From RGIG5612 sp045600845 (GTDB taxonomy: Bacteria > Bacillota > Clostridia > Lachnospirales > Lachnospiraceae), in the NCBI GenBank assembly GCA_045600845.1, contig JAZRYR010000016.1:1-61726 (forward strand): a DNA stretch of 61,726 bases, read 5' to 3'. The notes under the pieces are model-generated. The model saw only the letters and a list, made by a program, of their open reading frames with translations, ran no database searches and was not told the DNA's origin. This document shows, piece by piece, positions 25,249 to 34,502 of the stretch. A program made the translations under genes and the position numbers. Position 1 is the first letter of the stretch, and every line of letters begins with the position of its first letter.

Positions 25249-28200
25249 ATGAAATTTTTTGACGCATTTAAAACTTTACAAGTGGGTGAACCCTTAAGGA
25301 GTGTTTTTCAAGGGGTAGAAGTCATTGCCGTATCTCTGGTAAAATCAGGGAATTTTTTGCGTATAAAAATATCTCCAAACCAGATGATTACCACGGAAAA
25401 TTTCCGTAAAATGGAAAATGAACTGACAATCCAGGTGCTAAATAACCTTATGAGCTGTCGGATTGAATATGAAAATGGCTACGAATATGCAGAAGCAGGC
25501 TCCGGAGCCTATGCTGCTTCGAACGAGAAAAAAGAACCTTCTCAGCCGGCGCCATCGTCCAAGGCGGCTGAGAAAACCCCGTCATCTTATGCTCCGGGTG
25601 GTGGGGGAGCTGCGAAGAGAAAATATGCTCCGGCTAAAAAGAATGAACCGGATCCGGACATGCTTTATGGAAAATCTTTTGATGGCCCAGCTACCGAAAT
25701 TTCAGATATTATTACGGATATGCGGGATGTTATTATCCGCGGGCAGATTTTTGAAAATGAAATGACCGTTACCAAGAACGGATTTAAAATTCTAAAACTA
25801 TCCGTAACGGATCGAAAAGATAGTATTTCCCTGAAAATTTTTATTAAAGATGGCGAAGAAGAACTTCCAGATAAACTGAAAAAGGGACTGGTAATTGAGG
25901 CCCGGGGCAAAGTGGAATATGACAACTTTGAAGGGGAAATCTTAATGACCAGAGTTTCCGGAATTCGCGTCTCGAAGACTCCATTATCAACCCGGACCGA
26001 CAACGCTCCGAAAAAAAGAGTGGAGCTTCATTTACATACCCAGTATTCGGATATGGATGCGCTTACGCCGATTAATGATTTAATTGACACCGCTGTAAAA
26101 TGGGGCCATAAGTCTATTGCGATAACGGACCATGGCGTTGTTCAGGGTTTTACTGATGCTTTCCATAAACTTCAGGATATGAGGGATACGGATTTTAAAG
26201 TGATCTATGGTGTGGAAGGTTATCTGGTAGACGACTTGGATGACCCGATCGTGCAAAATTGCGACTCCGAGGAGGACATTGAGCTCCGGCGTTGGAGTGC
26301 GATTCCGGATGAAGTCCCGAAAATTCCGGATCCGGCGGAAGAGGAACGAATCGAAAAAGTTAAAAAGAGCAAATATTATCATGTAATTATTCTGGCGGCT
26401 AATGAAACCGGAAGACGGAACCTTTACCGTCTGGTTTCCTATGCCCATATCAATTATTTTAGCCGTCGGCCTCGGATCCCAAAGAGTGTTCTGAATAAAT
26501 ATCGGGAAGGCCTGATTCTTGGCAGCGCTTGCGTTATGGGCGAACTGTACGATGCCATTCTTAGTAAGGTGCCAGAGGAACGAATTGCAGAACTGGTAAA
26601 TTACTACGATTATTTGGAAATTCAGCCAGTGGCCAACAATGAATTCCTGGTTCGGAATTATCAGAAAAATAATGATCCGGAATACCGGTCCAAACATAAA
26701 GAAATTAAAGGACATATGCTGAAAGATTCTTCTGAAATTCAGAAAATCAACCGACAGATTTATGAATTGGGCAAAAACCATGGAAAACTGGTGGTAGCTA
26801 CCGGAGACGTTCATTTCCTCAATCCGGAAGATGAAATTTACCGGCATATTATTTTAGACAGCCAGAAATTCTCTGACGCAGACGATCCGGGTCCGTTCTA
26901 TCTTCGTACCACGGAAGAAATGCTGGCAGAGTTTGCTTATTTAGGGGACGAAATCGCCAACGAGATAGTTGTAGAAAATACAAATAAAATTGCAGACATG
27001 ATTGAGAAAATCGAGCCTGTAAGACCGGATAAATGTCCTCCGGTAATTAAAAATTCCGATGAAAATTTAAGGGACATATGTTATGAGACGGCTCATAGTA
27101 TGTATGGTCCGGAATTGCCGGAAATCGTAGTGGAACGTTTGGAAAAAGAGCTGACGTCCATCATTTCCAACGGCTATTCGGTTATGTATATTATCGCCAG
27201 GGAATTAGTACAAAAAAGCGTCAGCGACGGATATCTGGTTGGCTCCAGAGGATCGGTTGGCTCCTCTTTGGCAGCAACCATGTCCGGGATTACGGAAGTA
27301 AATCCATTAAAGCCACACTACCGTTGTCCGCATTGTTTCTATAATGAATTTGATTCCGAGGAAGTCAATGCCTATGCCGGCGGTGCCGGCTGCGATATGC
27401 CGGATAAAGATTGTCCGGTATGCAAAACTCCGCTGATTAAAGACGGATTTGATATTCCTTTTGAAACGTTCCTTGGATTTAAGGGAGATAAAGAGCCAGA
27501 TATCGACTTGAATTTCTCCGGGGAATATCAGTCCAACGCTCATGATTATACGGAAGTAATTTTTGGCAGAGGCCATACCTTTAAAGCCGGAACGATTTCC
27601 AAGCTGCAGGACAAGACGGTTTATGGCTTTGTAAAACATTATTTTGAAGATCATAATAAATCTTTGAAAAAATGCGAAATGAACCGTATTATTGCGGCTT
27701 GCACCGGCGTTAAGAGAAGTACGGGCCAACATCCGGGAGGAATTATAGTACTGCCTCATGGTGAGGAAATTTATTCCTTTACGCCGGTTCAGTTCCCGGC
27801 TAACGATGCGGAAAAGAATATTGTCACAACCCATTTCGAGTATCACAGTATCGACCATAACCTGTTGAAACTGGATATCTTAGGACATGATGATCCAACG
27901 ATGATTCGTATGCTGGAGGATTTAACCGGTTTTGATGCCAAGTCCATTAAACTGGATAATCCGGAAGTCATGAAGCTGTTTGAAGGAACGGAAATATTGG
28001 GAATCACGCCGGACGACATTCAGCATCCTTTAGGAACCTTAGGCGTGCCGGAATTTGGTACCGATTTCGTTATGCAGATGCTTGTGGATACGAAGCCAAA
28101 GAATTATTCTGATTTGGTCCGGATCGCAGGTCTGTCCCACGGCACCGATGTATGGTTGGGCAATGCAGAAACGCTGATTAAAGAAGAAAAAGCGACCCTT

Positions 28201-28953
28201 TCTACCTGTATCTGTACGCGTGACGATATTATGCTGTATCTGATCGGAATGGGCGTAGAACCAGCCATGTCCTTTGATATTATGGAGAATGTTCGAAAAG
28301 GAAAGGTTGCTGCTGGTAAGGCGAAGAAGTGGCCGGAGTGGGAAGCTGCCATGAAGGCGCAGAATGTTCCGGATTGGTATTTATGGTCCTGTACGAAGAT
28401 TCAGTATATGTTCCCGAAGGCTCATGCGGTTGCTTACGTTATGATGGCTTACCGGATTGCATATTTTAAGATATTCTACCCATTGGAATATTATGCAGCC
28501 TTTTTCAGTATCCGTGCGTCCTCCTTTGATTATGAAAAGATGTGTCAGGGACTGGACCATTTAAGAGAAGAGATGACCATTATCAAAGGAAGAATAGAGC
28601 AGGGAACGGATTCGCCGAAAGATAACGACCTTTTGAAATATATGTACAATGTTGAGGAAATGTACGCCCGTGGCTTTGACTTTATGCCGATTGATATTTA
28701 TAAAGCCGGAGCTTCCAAGTTCCGGATTTTTGACGGAAAACTGATGCCATCCTTCCAGGCAATTGACGGCATGGGAGAAAAGGCGGCAGTCGCTTTAGAG
28801 GAAGAAGCGGCAAAGGGAAAATTCACCTCCAGGGAAGAGCTGAAGTCCAGGACCAAGTTATCCGGAACCTTGACGGATAAGCTGTACCAGTTAGGCCTTT
28901 TAGTGAATATGCCGGAATCCAGCCAGCTTTCCATTATGGATTTCCTGAAATAA
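25249..28953 (+). CDS. polC: DNA polymerase III PolC lacking the internal 3'-5' exonuclease
   Basis: The replicative polymerase of Firmicutes, here 1234 residues against about 1440 in Bacillus. The order is: short N-terminal domain with a low-complexity Ala/Pro/Lys linker (about 85-135), OB-fold (about 150-250), first PHP part starting HLHTQYSDMDA (H261), second PHP part from YHVIILA (H378), zinc-binding Cys pairs CPHC and CPVC, and the polymerase active site with D751 and D753 in PDIDLNFSGE. In Bacillus PolC the DEDDh exonuclease is inserted between the GVEGYLV segment (about 322-328 here) and the YHVIILA segment. Only about 50 acidic residues lie there, with no DXET motif. The frame is open throughout, so this is not a sequencing gap in a visible frame. 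Proofreading would need a separate exonuclease. Confidence 0.95.
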   Translation: MKFFDAFKTLQVGEPLRSVFQGVEVIAVSLVKSGNFLRIKISPNQMITTENFRKMENELTIQVLNNLMSCRIEYENGYEYAEAGSGAYAASNEKKEPSQPAPSSKAAEKTPSSYAPGGGGAAKRKYAPAKKNEPDPDMLYGKSFDGPATEISDIITDMRDVIIRGQIFENEMTVTKNGFKILKLSVTDRKDSISLKIFIKDGEEELPDKLKKGLVIEARGKVEYDNFEGEILMTRVSGIRVSKTPLSTRTDNAPKKRVELHLHTQYSDMDALTPINDLIDTAVKWGHKSIAITDHGVVQGFTDAFHKLQDMRDTDFKVIYGVEGYLVDDLDDPIVQNCDSEEDIELRRWSAIPDEVPKIPDPAEEERIEKVKKSKYYHVIILAANETGRRNLYRLVSYAHINYFSRRPRIPKSVLNKYREGLILGSACVMGELYDAILSKVPEERIAELVNYYDYLEIQPVANNEFLVRNYQKNNDPEYRSKHKEIKGHMLKDSSEIQKINRQIYELGKNHGKLVVATGDVHFLNPEDEIYRHIILDSQKFSDADDPGPFYLRTTEEMLAEFAYLGDEIANEIVVENTNKIADMIEKIEPVRPDKCPPVIKNSDENLRDICYETAHSMYGPELPEIVVERLEKELTSIISNGYSVMYIIARELVQKSVSDGYLVGSRGSVGSSLAATMSGITEVNPLKPHYRCPHCFYNEFDSEEVNAYAGGAGCDMPDKDCPVCKTPLIKDGFDIPFETFLGFKGDKEPDIDLNFSGEYQSNAHDYTEVIFGRGHTFKAGTISKLQDKTVYGFVKHYFEDHNKSLKKCEMNRIIAACTGVKRSTGQHPGGIIVLPHGEEIYSFTPVQFPANDAEKNIVTTHFEYHSIDHNLLKLDILGHDDPTMIRMLEDLTGFDAKSIKLDNPEVMKLFEGTEILGITPDDIQHPLGTLGVPEFGTDFVMQMLVDTKPKNYSDLVRIAGLSHGTDVWLGNAETLIKEEKATLSTCICTRDDIMLYLIGMGVEPAMSFDIMENVRKGKVAAGKAKKWPEWEAAMKAQNVPDWYLWSCTKIQYMFPKAHAVAYVMMAYRIAYFKIFYPLEYYAAFFSIRASSFDYEKMCQGLDHLREEMTIIKGRIEQGTDSPKDNDLLKYMYNVEEMYARGFDFMPIDIYKAGASKFRIFDGKLMPSFQAIDGMGEKAAVALEEEAAKGKFTSREELKSRTKLSGTLTDKLYQLGLLVNMPESSQLSIMDFLK

Positions 28954-29030
28954 AAGTTCTTTTAAAAATTGTAAAATAATAATATAATTTGTTGTAACAG
29001 TTTAAGATACATACGAAGGAGAAAAACGAA

Positions 29031-29831
29031 ATGTTAAATATTGACCAGAATTTATGTATTCAGTGTAATGCCTGTGTGGACGAATGTTCCATGCATTGTT
29101 TATCCCTCGAAGGAAACACCTTAAAGTATGACGCATCCAAATGTATTTTCTGCGGACATTGCATGGCGGTATGTCCGAAAGAAGTATTATGGATTGACGG
29201 TGATGGATATGACATCGAAGAAGTTGAAGAGTATCAGTTTATACAAAAAACCATGGCTTACCAGATCAGAAACGATATTATTACCAGAAGAAGCGTTAGG
29301 TCCTTCAATGATCAGGAAGTTTCTACGGTAAAACTGAATAAAATTCTGGAAGTTGCGAAATATGCGCCAACAGCGAAGAACTGCCAGCAGAATGCGTTAA
29401 TGGTATTGAATGATCCGGAAGAAATTGACGAGTTGGTAGCAGACGTGTGTGAAAAATTAGGTGAGCTTGGCGAGGCTATGAAAGAGACAAACCCTAAGGT
29501 TGCGGAAATGTTCCTTTCCAAATACAAAGAGTTCAAAGAGGAAGGGAAAGACGGTATCTTCTACGGAGCTCCTCTGGTTATTATGGTATTTTCTCCAAGC
29601 GATGTAGATGGTACATTGTGTGCCGCTACCATGGCGCAGATGGTTCAGGTTCAGGATTTAGGCTATTGTTATATTGGATTAGCAAATGCAGCTATTAATA
29701 CTCCGGAATTACGGGCAAAATACAATATTCCGGAAGATAAGCACTGCGTTATTTCCATGGCAATCGGTTATTACGATGCAGAATATTTCTGCACAGTTCC
29801 TCGGAAAGAAGTACCATTGATTTTCAAATAG
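29031..29831 (+). CDS. Ferredoxin-nitroreductase fusion
   Basis: A 266-residue two-domain redox protein. The N-terminal 60 residues hold two [4Fe-4S] motifs, CIQCNACVDEC and CIFCGHCMAVC, and the rest is an FMN nitroreductase domain starting RNDIITRRSVRSFND with AKYAPTAKNCQQN and the C-terminal MAIGYY. Such fusions are common in anaerobic Clostridia and reduce nitro- or quinone-type compounds with electrons from ferredoxin; the substrate is unknown. It is followed by a phosphoesterase gene after five bases, and GAAGGAG precedes the start. Confidence 0.92.
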   Translation: MLNIDQNLCIQCNACVDECSMHCLSLEGNTLKYDASKCIFCGHCMAVCPKEVLWIDGDGYDIEEVEEYQFIQKTMAYQIRNDIITRRSVRSFNDQEVSTVKLNKILEVAKYAPTAKNCQQNALMVLNDPEEIDELVADVCEKLGELGEAMKETNPKVAEMFLSKYKEFKEEGKDGIFYGAPLVIMVFSPSDVDGTLCAATMAQMVQVQDLGYCYIGLANAAINTPELRAKYNIPEDKHCVISMAIGYYDAEYFCTVPRKEVPLIFK

Positions 29832-29836
29832 AAGAT

Positions 29837-30529
29837 ATGATATACGTGACAGGCGACACCCATCGGATGATGGATGTGAAAAAAATAAATGAAGAGAATT
29901 TTCCGGAGCAGAAATTGCTGACGAGAGATGACTGCCTGATTATTGCAGGGGATTTTGGTGGTGTCTGGACCGGAAATTCGAAAGATGATTCAGTTCTGGA
30001 TTTCCATAATGACCGGAATTATACGACGCTGTTTGTAGGCGGAAATCATGAGAATTATGACGCCCTTTACAGTTATCCGGTAAGGGAGTGGAATGGAGGA
30101 AAAGTCCATAAAATCCGTGAAAACGTTTTCCATCTCATGAATGGTCAGATTTATACCATTGAAGGATTGCGCTTCTTTGTTATGGGCGGAGCTACCAGCG
30201 TAGACAAAATCTTCCGGGAGGAAGGGGTCAGCTGGTGGCATCAGGAAGAACCAGACGAAGCAGAGTTGAAAGAGGCTTTTGATAATCTGGGAAAAGTGGG
30301 AAATAAAGTGAATTATATTATTACCCATACTTTACCGGAGAAAGTCCGTAAAAGCATTTATGAAGTTTATTCGGATTATGTAGATTATCAGAGCCCGGTA
30401 GAGCATTTCCTGGATCTGATTATGGAAAACGTAGAATATGACAAGTGGTTTACCGGTCATATTCATTTTGACCGGGAATTTCCGGAGTACAAGATCCGTG
30501 TTTTATATAATGGAGTAGTAAAAATTTGA
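29837..30529 (+). CDS. Calcineurin-like metallophosphoesterase
   Basis: A 230-residue protein with the five metallophosphoesterase blocks: GDTHRMMD (GDXHG-like), GDFGGVW, GGNHENYD, ITHTLPEKV and TGHIHFD. These residues bind two metal ions. It lacks a signal peptide and so is cytoplasmic. Substrate cannot be inferred; close relatives are annotated only by fold. It is the second gene after the ferredoxin-nitroreductase. Confidence 0.88.
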   Translation: MIYVTGDTHRMMDVKKINEENFPEQKLLTRDDCLIIAGDFGGVWTGNSKDDSVLDFHNDRNYTTLFVGGNHENYDALYSYPVREWNGGKVHKIRENVFHLMNGQIYTIEGLRFFVMGGATSVDKIFREEGVSWWHQEEPDEAELKEAFDNLGKVGNKVNYIITHTLPEKVRKSIYEVYSDYVDYQSPVEHFLDLIMENVEYDKWFTGHIHFDREFPEYKIRVLYNGVVKI

Positions 30530-30548
30530 GAATGTCAGGAAAAAGTTC

Positions 30549-30577
30549 TTGCCATTTTGAATGCCTTACCGTATACT
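30549..30577 (+). promoter_or_regulatory. Promoter of tRNA-Glu
   Basis: TTGCCA (30549-30554), 17-base spacer, TATACT (30572-30577), ending 17 bases before the tRNA. Confidence 0.6.
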
Positions 30578-30594
30578 AACACAGTACGTTTTAT

Positions 30595-30666
30595 GGCTCG
30601 TTGGTCAAGTGGTTAAGACGCCGCCCTCTCAAGGCGGAATCAGGAGTTCAATTCTCCTACGAGCTG
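30595..30666 (+). tRNA. tRNA-Glu (anticodon CTC)
   Basis: GGCTCGT pairs with ACGAGCT, including a terminal G-T. The anticodon arm is CCGCC-CTCTCAA-GGCGG giving CTC, and the T-arm contains GGAGTTCAATTCTCC. CCA is not encoded. It reads glutamate codon GAG. Confidence 0.93.
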
Positions 30667-30670
30667 TTTC

Positions 30671-30698
30671 AGGAAGAGCAATTCGCTCTTCCTTTTTT
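30671..30698 (+). terminator. Terminator after tRNA-Glu
   Basis: AGGAAGAGC and GCTCTTCCT form a stem around AATTC-type loop bases, followed by six T. Confidence 0.85.
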
Positions 30699-30839
30699 GC
30701 ACCAGCAAGGAGGAAAGTGCATCGTGCTTGCACGAATGCATTTGACGACTGCAAGACAATCCCGCAGGGATTTGCACCAGCAAGGAGGAAAGTGCATCGT
30801 GCTTGCACGAATGCATTTGACGACTGCAAGACAATCCCG
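30699..30839 (+). repeat. 75-bp double-hairpin repeat, two tandem copies
   Basis: Two copies begin at 30699 and 30774 (period 75). Each contains a GTGCATCGTGCTTGCACGAA stem-loop region (an imperfect palindrome), then TTTGACGACTGCAAGACAA, then ATCCCGCAGGGAT. In the second copy the last hairpin is cut short after ATCCCG. Relatives lie at 34381-34454 and 57617-57767. Reading frames through the block only arise from the repeat and are not taken as genes. With the tRNA and terminator this accounts for the 395-base gap. Confidence 0.8.
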
Positions 30840-30924
30840 AAAAGCCGTCTTGTGAGAATTTCGAGATTCATATAGAATGATAAAATATAGGAAAATGAAA
30901 TAGAGAAAATAAAAGGAGAAAGAT

Positions 30925-31908
30925 ATGAGAAAGATTGTATCTGCGTTACCGGCAAACCGATTTGCAAAATATGGACTTACATACCCTTCCAATTGGGATA
31001 TTGTTTTTGGAAAAGAACGGATCAGCACAGATGAACTTTTAGAATTATCAAAAGATGCAGAAGTTATGATCATCGGCTCTCCGATGGCCGTACCGAGAAC
31101 GTTTATGGATCAGTGTCCAAATCTGAAATTCATTCAGGTAGAGGGCGTAGGTTTTGACAAAATAGATTTAGAAGCAGCAAAAGAAAAGGGAATTATTGTT
31201 TGCAACAATAAGGGAATCAATAAAGAGGCAGTAGCCGAGCATACCGTAGGATTAATGCTGGCGGGCCTTCGAAGAACCGCTTTAGATGACCGGATTTACC
31301 GGAGAAAAGGCGGTGCAGCCGCAAGCGCTGACCATTTTGCAAAAGGTGAATGGGAATTATACGGAAAAACTGTAGGAATGGTAGGTTTAGGTGACATCGG
31401 TAAAGAGACGGTAAAGAGATTGGCAAACTGGGGATGCGATTTCTTATATTACGATATTCTGAAACAACCGCAGGAAGTAGAAGAAGCACTAAATATAAAA
31501 TATGCAGGATTAGATGAACTTCTTGCTTCTTCCGACATCGTATCCCTTCATGTGCCGGTAACTTCCGCAACCGCTGGTATGGTAAATAAAGACTTCTTAT
31601 GCAAGATGAAGAAAAATGCGTTATTGATCAATACGGCCCGTGGAGATCTGATTGACAATGAGGCTTTGGCTTGGGCTTTGGAAAACGATGTAATTTATGG
31701 TGCCGCTTTAGATGTAATCACTCCGGAACCAGCTCCATTAGACCATGTTCTCCTCAACATGAGCGATAAGGCGATGGACAAGATCGTTTTTACCCCACAT
31801 GCAGGAGGAACAACCAATGAAGTATTCGAAAGAATGCTGGTATGGTCCATGGATAATGTGAAGAAATATCTGAACGGGGAAGAACCGCTTTATATTGTTA
31901 ATAAATAA
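30925..31908 (+). CDS. D-isomer-specific 2-hydroxyacid dehydrogenase family
   Basis: A 327-residue NAD(P)-dependent dehydrogenase. The Rossmann motif GMVGLGDIGKETVKRL (about 150-165) lies inside, the catalytic Arg is in NTARGDLIDN, and Glu and His are in VITPEPAP and TPHAGGTTNE. The family reduces 2-keto acids or oxidises D-2-hydroxyacids (lactate, glycerate, phosphoglycerate), and a few act on other substrates. The residue pattern around the substrate pocket does not single out one. AAAGGAG precedes the start; a terminator follows, so it appears monocistronic. Confidence 0.9.
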   Translation: MRKIVSALPANRFAKYGLTYPSNWDIVFGKERISTDELLELSKDAEVMIIGSPMAVPRTFMDQCPNLKFIQVEGVGFDKIDLEAAKEKGIIVCNNKGINKEAVAEHTVGLMLAGLRRTALDDRIYRRKGGAAASADHFAKGEWELYGKTVGMVGLGDIGKETVKRLANWGCDFLYYDILKQPQEVEEALNIKYAGLDELLASSDIVSLHVPVTSATAGMVNKDFLCKMKKNALLINTARGDLIDNEALAWALENDVIYGAALDVITPEPAPLDHVLLNMSDKAMDKIVFTPHAGGTTNEVFERMLVWSMDNVKKYLNGEEPLYIVNK

Positions 31909-31977
31909 AAAATTGTGAATATATAAAGGGATTTGAACAGAAAACGTTTATGAATATGTGAATTTCATGGAAAAAGA

Positions 31978-32003
31978 AAGGGAGGCGATAAAACCTCCCT
32001 TAT
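31978..32003 (+). terminator. Terminator after the 2-hydroxyacid dehydrogenase gene
   Basis: AAGGGAGG and CCTCCCTT form an 8-bp stem followed by ATT. Confidence 0.75.
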
Positions 32004-32060
32004 TATGATTTCCTATAAATTAAATACTTCGAAGAATGTAACGTAAAACGTTTCACGAAA

Positions 32061-32260
32061 AAAGGCTCAAGAATTTCGTTTTCGTTCTAAAATAACAGAG
32101 AAATTAGTCAATTTGGAACAGGAACGCAAAAGATGAGCATTAATCGGAACAAAAACGCTAATAATGTGCCTATGCCAGAACCAAAACGGAAAAGATGAGC
32201 ATTTTCAGGTGTAGTTTCCAGTTTCTAAGAACCAAAACGCAAAAGATGAGCATTTTTAGG
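32061..32260 (+). repeat. AT-rich intergenic repeat block, AAAACG/GAGCATTTT family
   Basis: One inverted copy (about 32061-32088) is followed by four forward copies near 32114, 32146, 32178 and 32229. The best copies read GAACCAAAACGSAAAAGAT followed by GAGCATTTTYAGG. The family and order match 15876-16027. With terminators on both sides it accounts for the 471-base gap; no gene is seen. Confidence 0.65.
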
Positions 32261-32332
32261 TGAAATCATTTTAACGTGGGCTATAGTAACTCCTGACAAT
32301 ATAATTTGTCCGATAACTCAAAATTTCTGTAA

Positions 32333-32359
32333 TAAAAAAGGGAGCGGTTCACTCCCTTT
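32333..32359 (-). terminator. Terminator of the MFS carrier gene
   Basis: Read on the minus strand, GGGAG-TGAACCG-CTCCC is followed by a run of T (plus-strand A run 32334-32339). Confidence 0.8.
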
Positions 32360-32379
32360 CATTCTTTTGTTTGTAAAAC

Positions 32380-33630
32380 TTATTTCCCTGCAGTCTTTGG
32401 CTTTTTGATGAGAATTGCCAGAATCAAAGCTGCAACAATCAATGCTACGTTAACCAGAAGAATCAGTGCGTAGGAACCGGATGCGTCGAAAAGCTTTCCG
32501 GCAAGAGTAGAGCCGAAAGAAGCAATTAAAAGGTTCATGTTGAAAATGGAGTAGTTGGTTGGGTAATTCTTTAAGCCGTAGAACAAGCTGGTAAAAGCGG
32601 AAATTGTCGGTGTAACGGATCCGAAGCTGAATCCGGTAAGAATATAGGATACCACTAAAATCCCAGTGCTATGGCTCTTAATGGACCAAAGAATCAATAA
32701 CATGCCACATGCGAATAATACGCCACCGATGATCATGGTAAGGAGACGGCCAAGCTTATCAAAGAGCCAACCAAATACGATACGTCCAATTCCATTGAAG
32801 ATGGAAATCAGACCAACAATTGTGGCGATAGAACTCATCTGAGCGGCAGTAGCGGTTCCGCTCTGAATCTGCATTGCTTCCATGGCCATAGGAGAACCCT
32901 GGGATACAATACCGAACCAAGCCGTGGAAATCAAAACTGCCCAGAAGAAGAACAGCCAGCAAGAAGGTCTCTTCAGCATGGTGATGGTGTTGATTTCTTC
33001 GTAACTTTCTGCTTTTTTCTTTGCGGCTTTCTTAGGCATTGGAGCCTGCCAGTCATCGGTCGGACGGACAATAAAGAAGCCGGCAATCGCCATAACAACA
33101 CAAACGACAATACCAAAAATCAGGAAGGTGCTTCTCCAGGCAGGGCCACCATCAGAAGGTGTTACTGCGGTAAAGATTTTACCAATGATGAAACTTCCGA
33201 TTCCGTAGCCCATAAGAAGCAGTCCGGAAATCAATCCCTGTTTGTCTGGAAACCATTTTCCTACGGAGCTCATGATTGCGTTATATGCAAAGCCGGAAGC
33301 TAAACCGGCTAAAATACCGAAGCCTAAATACAACATGAGTAAAGACTGAGCACGGCTGGATACTAGGAATCCTAAAATAAACAAAACTGCGGATAGCCAC
33401 AGTAAAATCTTAGGTTGACACTTTTTCAGCAGAAGGCCGCCGAAAAATACGCCCAGGCAGAAGCAGAACATGGTAATTGTAAACGTAAGGGATAACTGTG
33501 CTTTCGTCCATTCCGGATACATGGCTGCAATTGGGGAGGACATAACCGTCCAGGAATAAACCATGCCGGCTAATAGCAGAACGAGAACTCCGATTACGGC
33601 ATACACCCAGCGATTTAAAGTTTTTTTCAT
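32380..33630 (-). CDS. MFS transporter, OFA (oxalate/formate antiporter-like) family
   Basis: A 416-residue carrier with twelve hydrophobic segments. The N-terminal region (VYSWTVMSSPI, then WTKAQLSLTFTITMFCFCLG) and SSVGKWFPDKQGLISGLLLMGYG match OFA-family organic-anion transporters. The loop between helices 6 and 7 is basic (PMPKKAAKKKAESY). Substrates in this family include oxalate, formate, pyruvate and lactate; none can be singled out. AAAGGAG precedes the start on the minus strand. It is divergent from the LOG gene and ends at a clear terminator. Confidence 0.88.
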   Translation of the reverse strand: MKKTLNRWVYAVIGVLVLLLAGMVYSWTVMSSPIAAMYPEWTKAQLSLTFTITMFCFCLGVFFGGLLLKKCQPKILLWLSAVLFILGFLVSSRAQSLLMLYLGFGILAGLASGFAYNAIMSSVGKWFPDKQGLISGLLLMGYGIGSFIIGKIFTAVTPSDGGPAWRSTFLIFGIVVCVVMAIAGFFIVRPTDDWQAPMPKKAAKKKAESYEEINTITMLKRPSCWLFFFWAVLISTAWFGIVSQGSPMAMEAMQIQSGTATAAQMSSIATIVGLISIFNGIGRIVFGWLFDKLGRLLTMIIGGVLFACGMLLILWSIKSHSTGILVVSYILTGFSFGSVTPTISAFTSLFYGLKNYPTNYSIFNMNLLIASFGSTLAGKLFDASGSYALILLVNVALIVAALILAILIKKPKTAGK

Positions 33631-33783
33631 TTAAGGAAACTCCTTTGATGTAATATTTTTTTATGTTAAAATGACGATGAAAATTATATCACCAGGAAAC
33701 GGGTGTGTCTATAATGGAAACCGACCTGGCATTTAAAAGAAAGCCGGTTAATGTGGAAACAATGTAAGAAAGGGGGAAACCAT

Positions 33784-34374
33784 ATGAATATATGTGTTTT
33801 TGGAGCTGCAAGTACAGATATTGAACAACAATATATTGATGACGGAGAAAAACTGGGATTAAAACTGGCGCAGGCCGGCCATGACCTGGTTTTTGGAGGC
33901 GGAGAAAATGGTCTTATGGGTGCCGTCGCCAGAGGATTTAAGAAAGGCGGCGGTAAGATTATCAGCATTGTTCCGAAAATGTTTAAAGGGGATTCGGTGG
34001 AAGTCTTATTTAAGGAAGCCGATGAAGTCATTTATACTAAAGATATGGCGGCAAGACAGGAAAAAATGATCGAACTGAGTGATGGCTTTGTTATTACGCC
34101 CGGTGGCATCGGAACATATGAGGAATTCTTTGTCGTTTTGGACCTGAAACAGTTGGAAGTAATCCGCAAACCGATTGCCATTTTTAATTCCCATGGCTAT
34201 TTCTATGCATTAGAAGCCATGATGCATATGGGATTTGAAGAGAAGTTTATGAGAGAAAACTGCTATAAATTGTATAAGTTGTTCCAATCTCATGAAATCA
34301 AAGCGATGATTAAATATCTCGAGACCCCGGAAGAAGATGATAACATTCCGGTAAGCGAATATAAGTATGGTTGA
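33784..34374 (+). CDS. LOG-family nucleotide 5'-monophosphate phosphoribohydrolase
   Basis: A 196-residue protein of the TIGR00730/LOG family that cleaves AMP-type nucleotides to base and ribose 5-phosphate. FGGGENGLMGAVARG and the catalytic PGGIGTYEEFF are present, with the upstream ARQEKM arginine motif. The start ATG follows AAGGGGG; an in-frame ATG 33 bases upstream lacks a ribosome-binding site. A bidirectional terminator separates it from the convergent TSCPD gene. Confidence 0.88.
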   Translation: MNICVFGAASTDIEQQYIDDGEKLGLKLAQAGHDLVFGGGENGLMGAVARGFKKGGGKIISIVPKMFKGDSVEVLFKEADEVIYTKDMAARQEKMIELSDGFVITPGGIGTYEEFFVVLDLKQLEVIRKPIAIFNSHGYFYALEAMMHMGFEEKFMRENCYKLYKLFQSHEIKAMIKYLETPEEDDNIPVSEYKYG

Positions 34375-34380
34375 TGGGAA

Positions 34381-34454
34381 GCAGGTCCCTGCGGGACTGC
34401 CCTGCGGTCGTCAGGTGCATTCGTGCAGGTACGATGTACTTTTCTCGTCACTAA
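34381..34454 (-). repeat. Double-hairpin repeat, single copy in reverse orientation
   Basis: Read on the minus strand it gives GACGAGAAAAGTACATCGTA, then CTGCACGAATGCACCTGACGA, then CGCAGGGCAGTCCCGCAGGG, the same plan as the copies at 30699 and 57617. It sits between the LOG gene stop and a terminator. Confidence 0.65.
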
Positions 34455-34457
34455 TAC

Positions 34458-34487
34458 AAAAAGCGGCAGGATTTCCTGCCGCTTTTA
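34458..34487. terminator. Bidirectional terminator between convergent genes
   Basis: AAAAAGCGGCAGG and CCTGCCGCTTTT form a 12-bp stem with flanking A and T runs, so it can serve the LOG gene and the TSCPD gene. Confidence 0.85.
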
Positions 34488-34502
34488 AATTGCATTCTAG
34501 GG

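Noticed and set aside
30699..30839. Possible CRISPR array or protein-coding frames across the 75-bp repeats
   Set aside because: There are only two adjacent copies with no unique spacers between them, and the open frames on both strands arise from the repeat itself and recur at the other loci without start signals.
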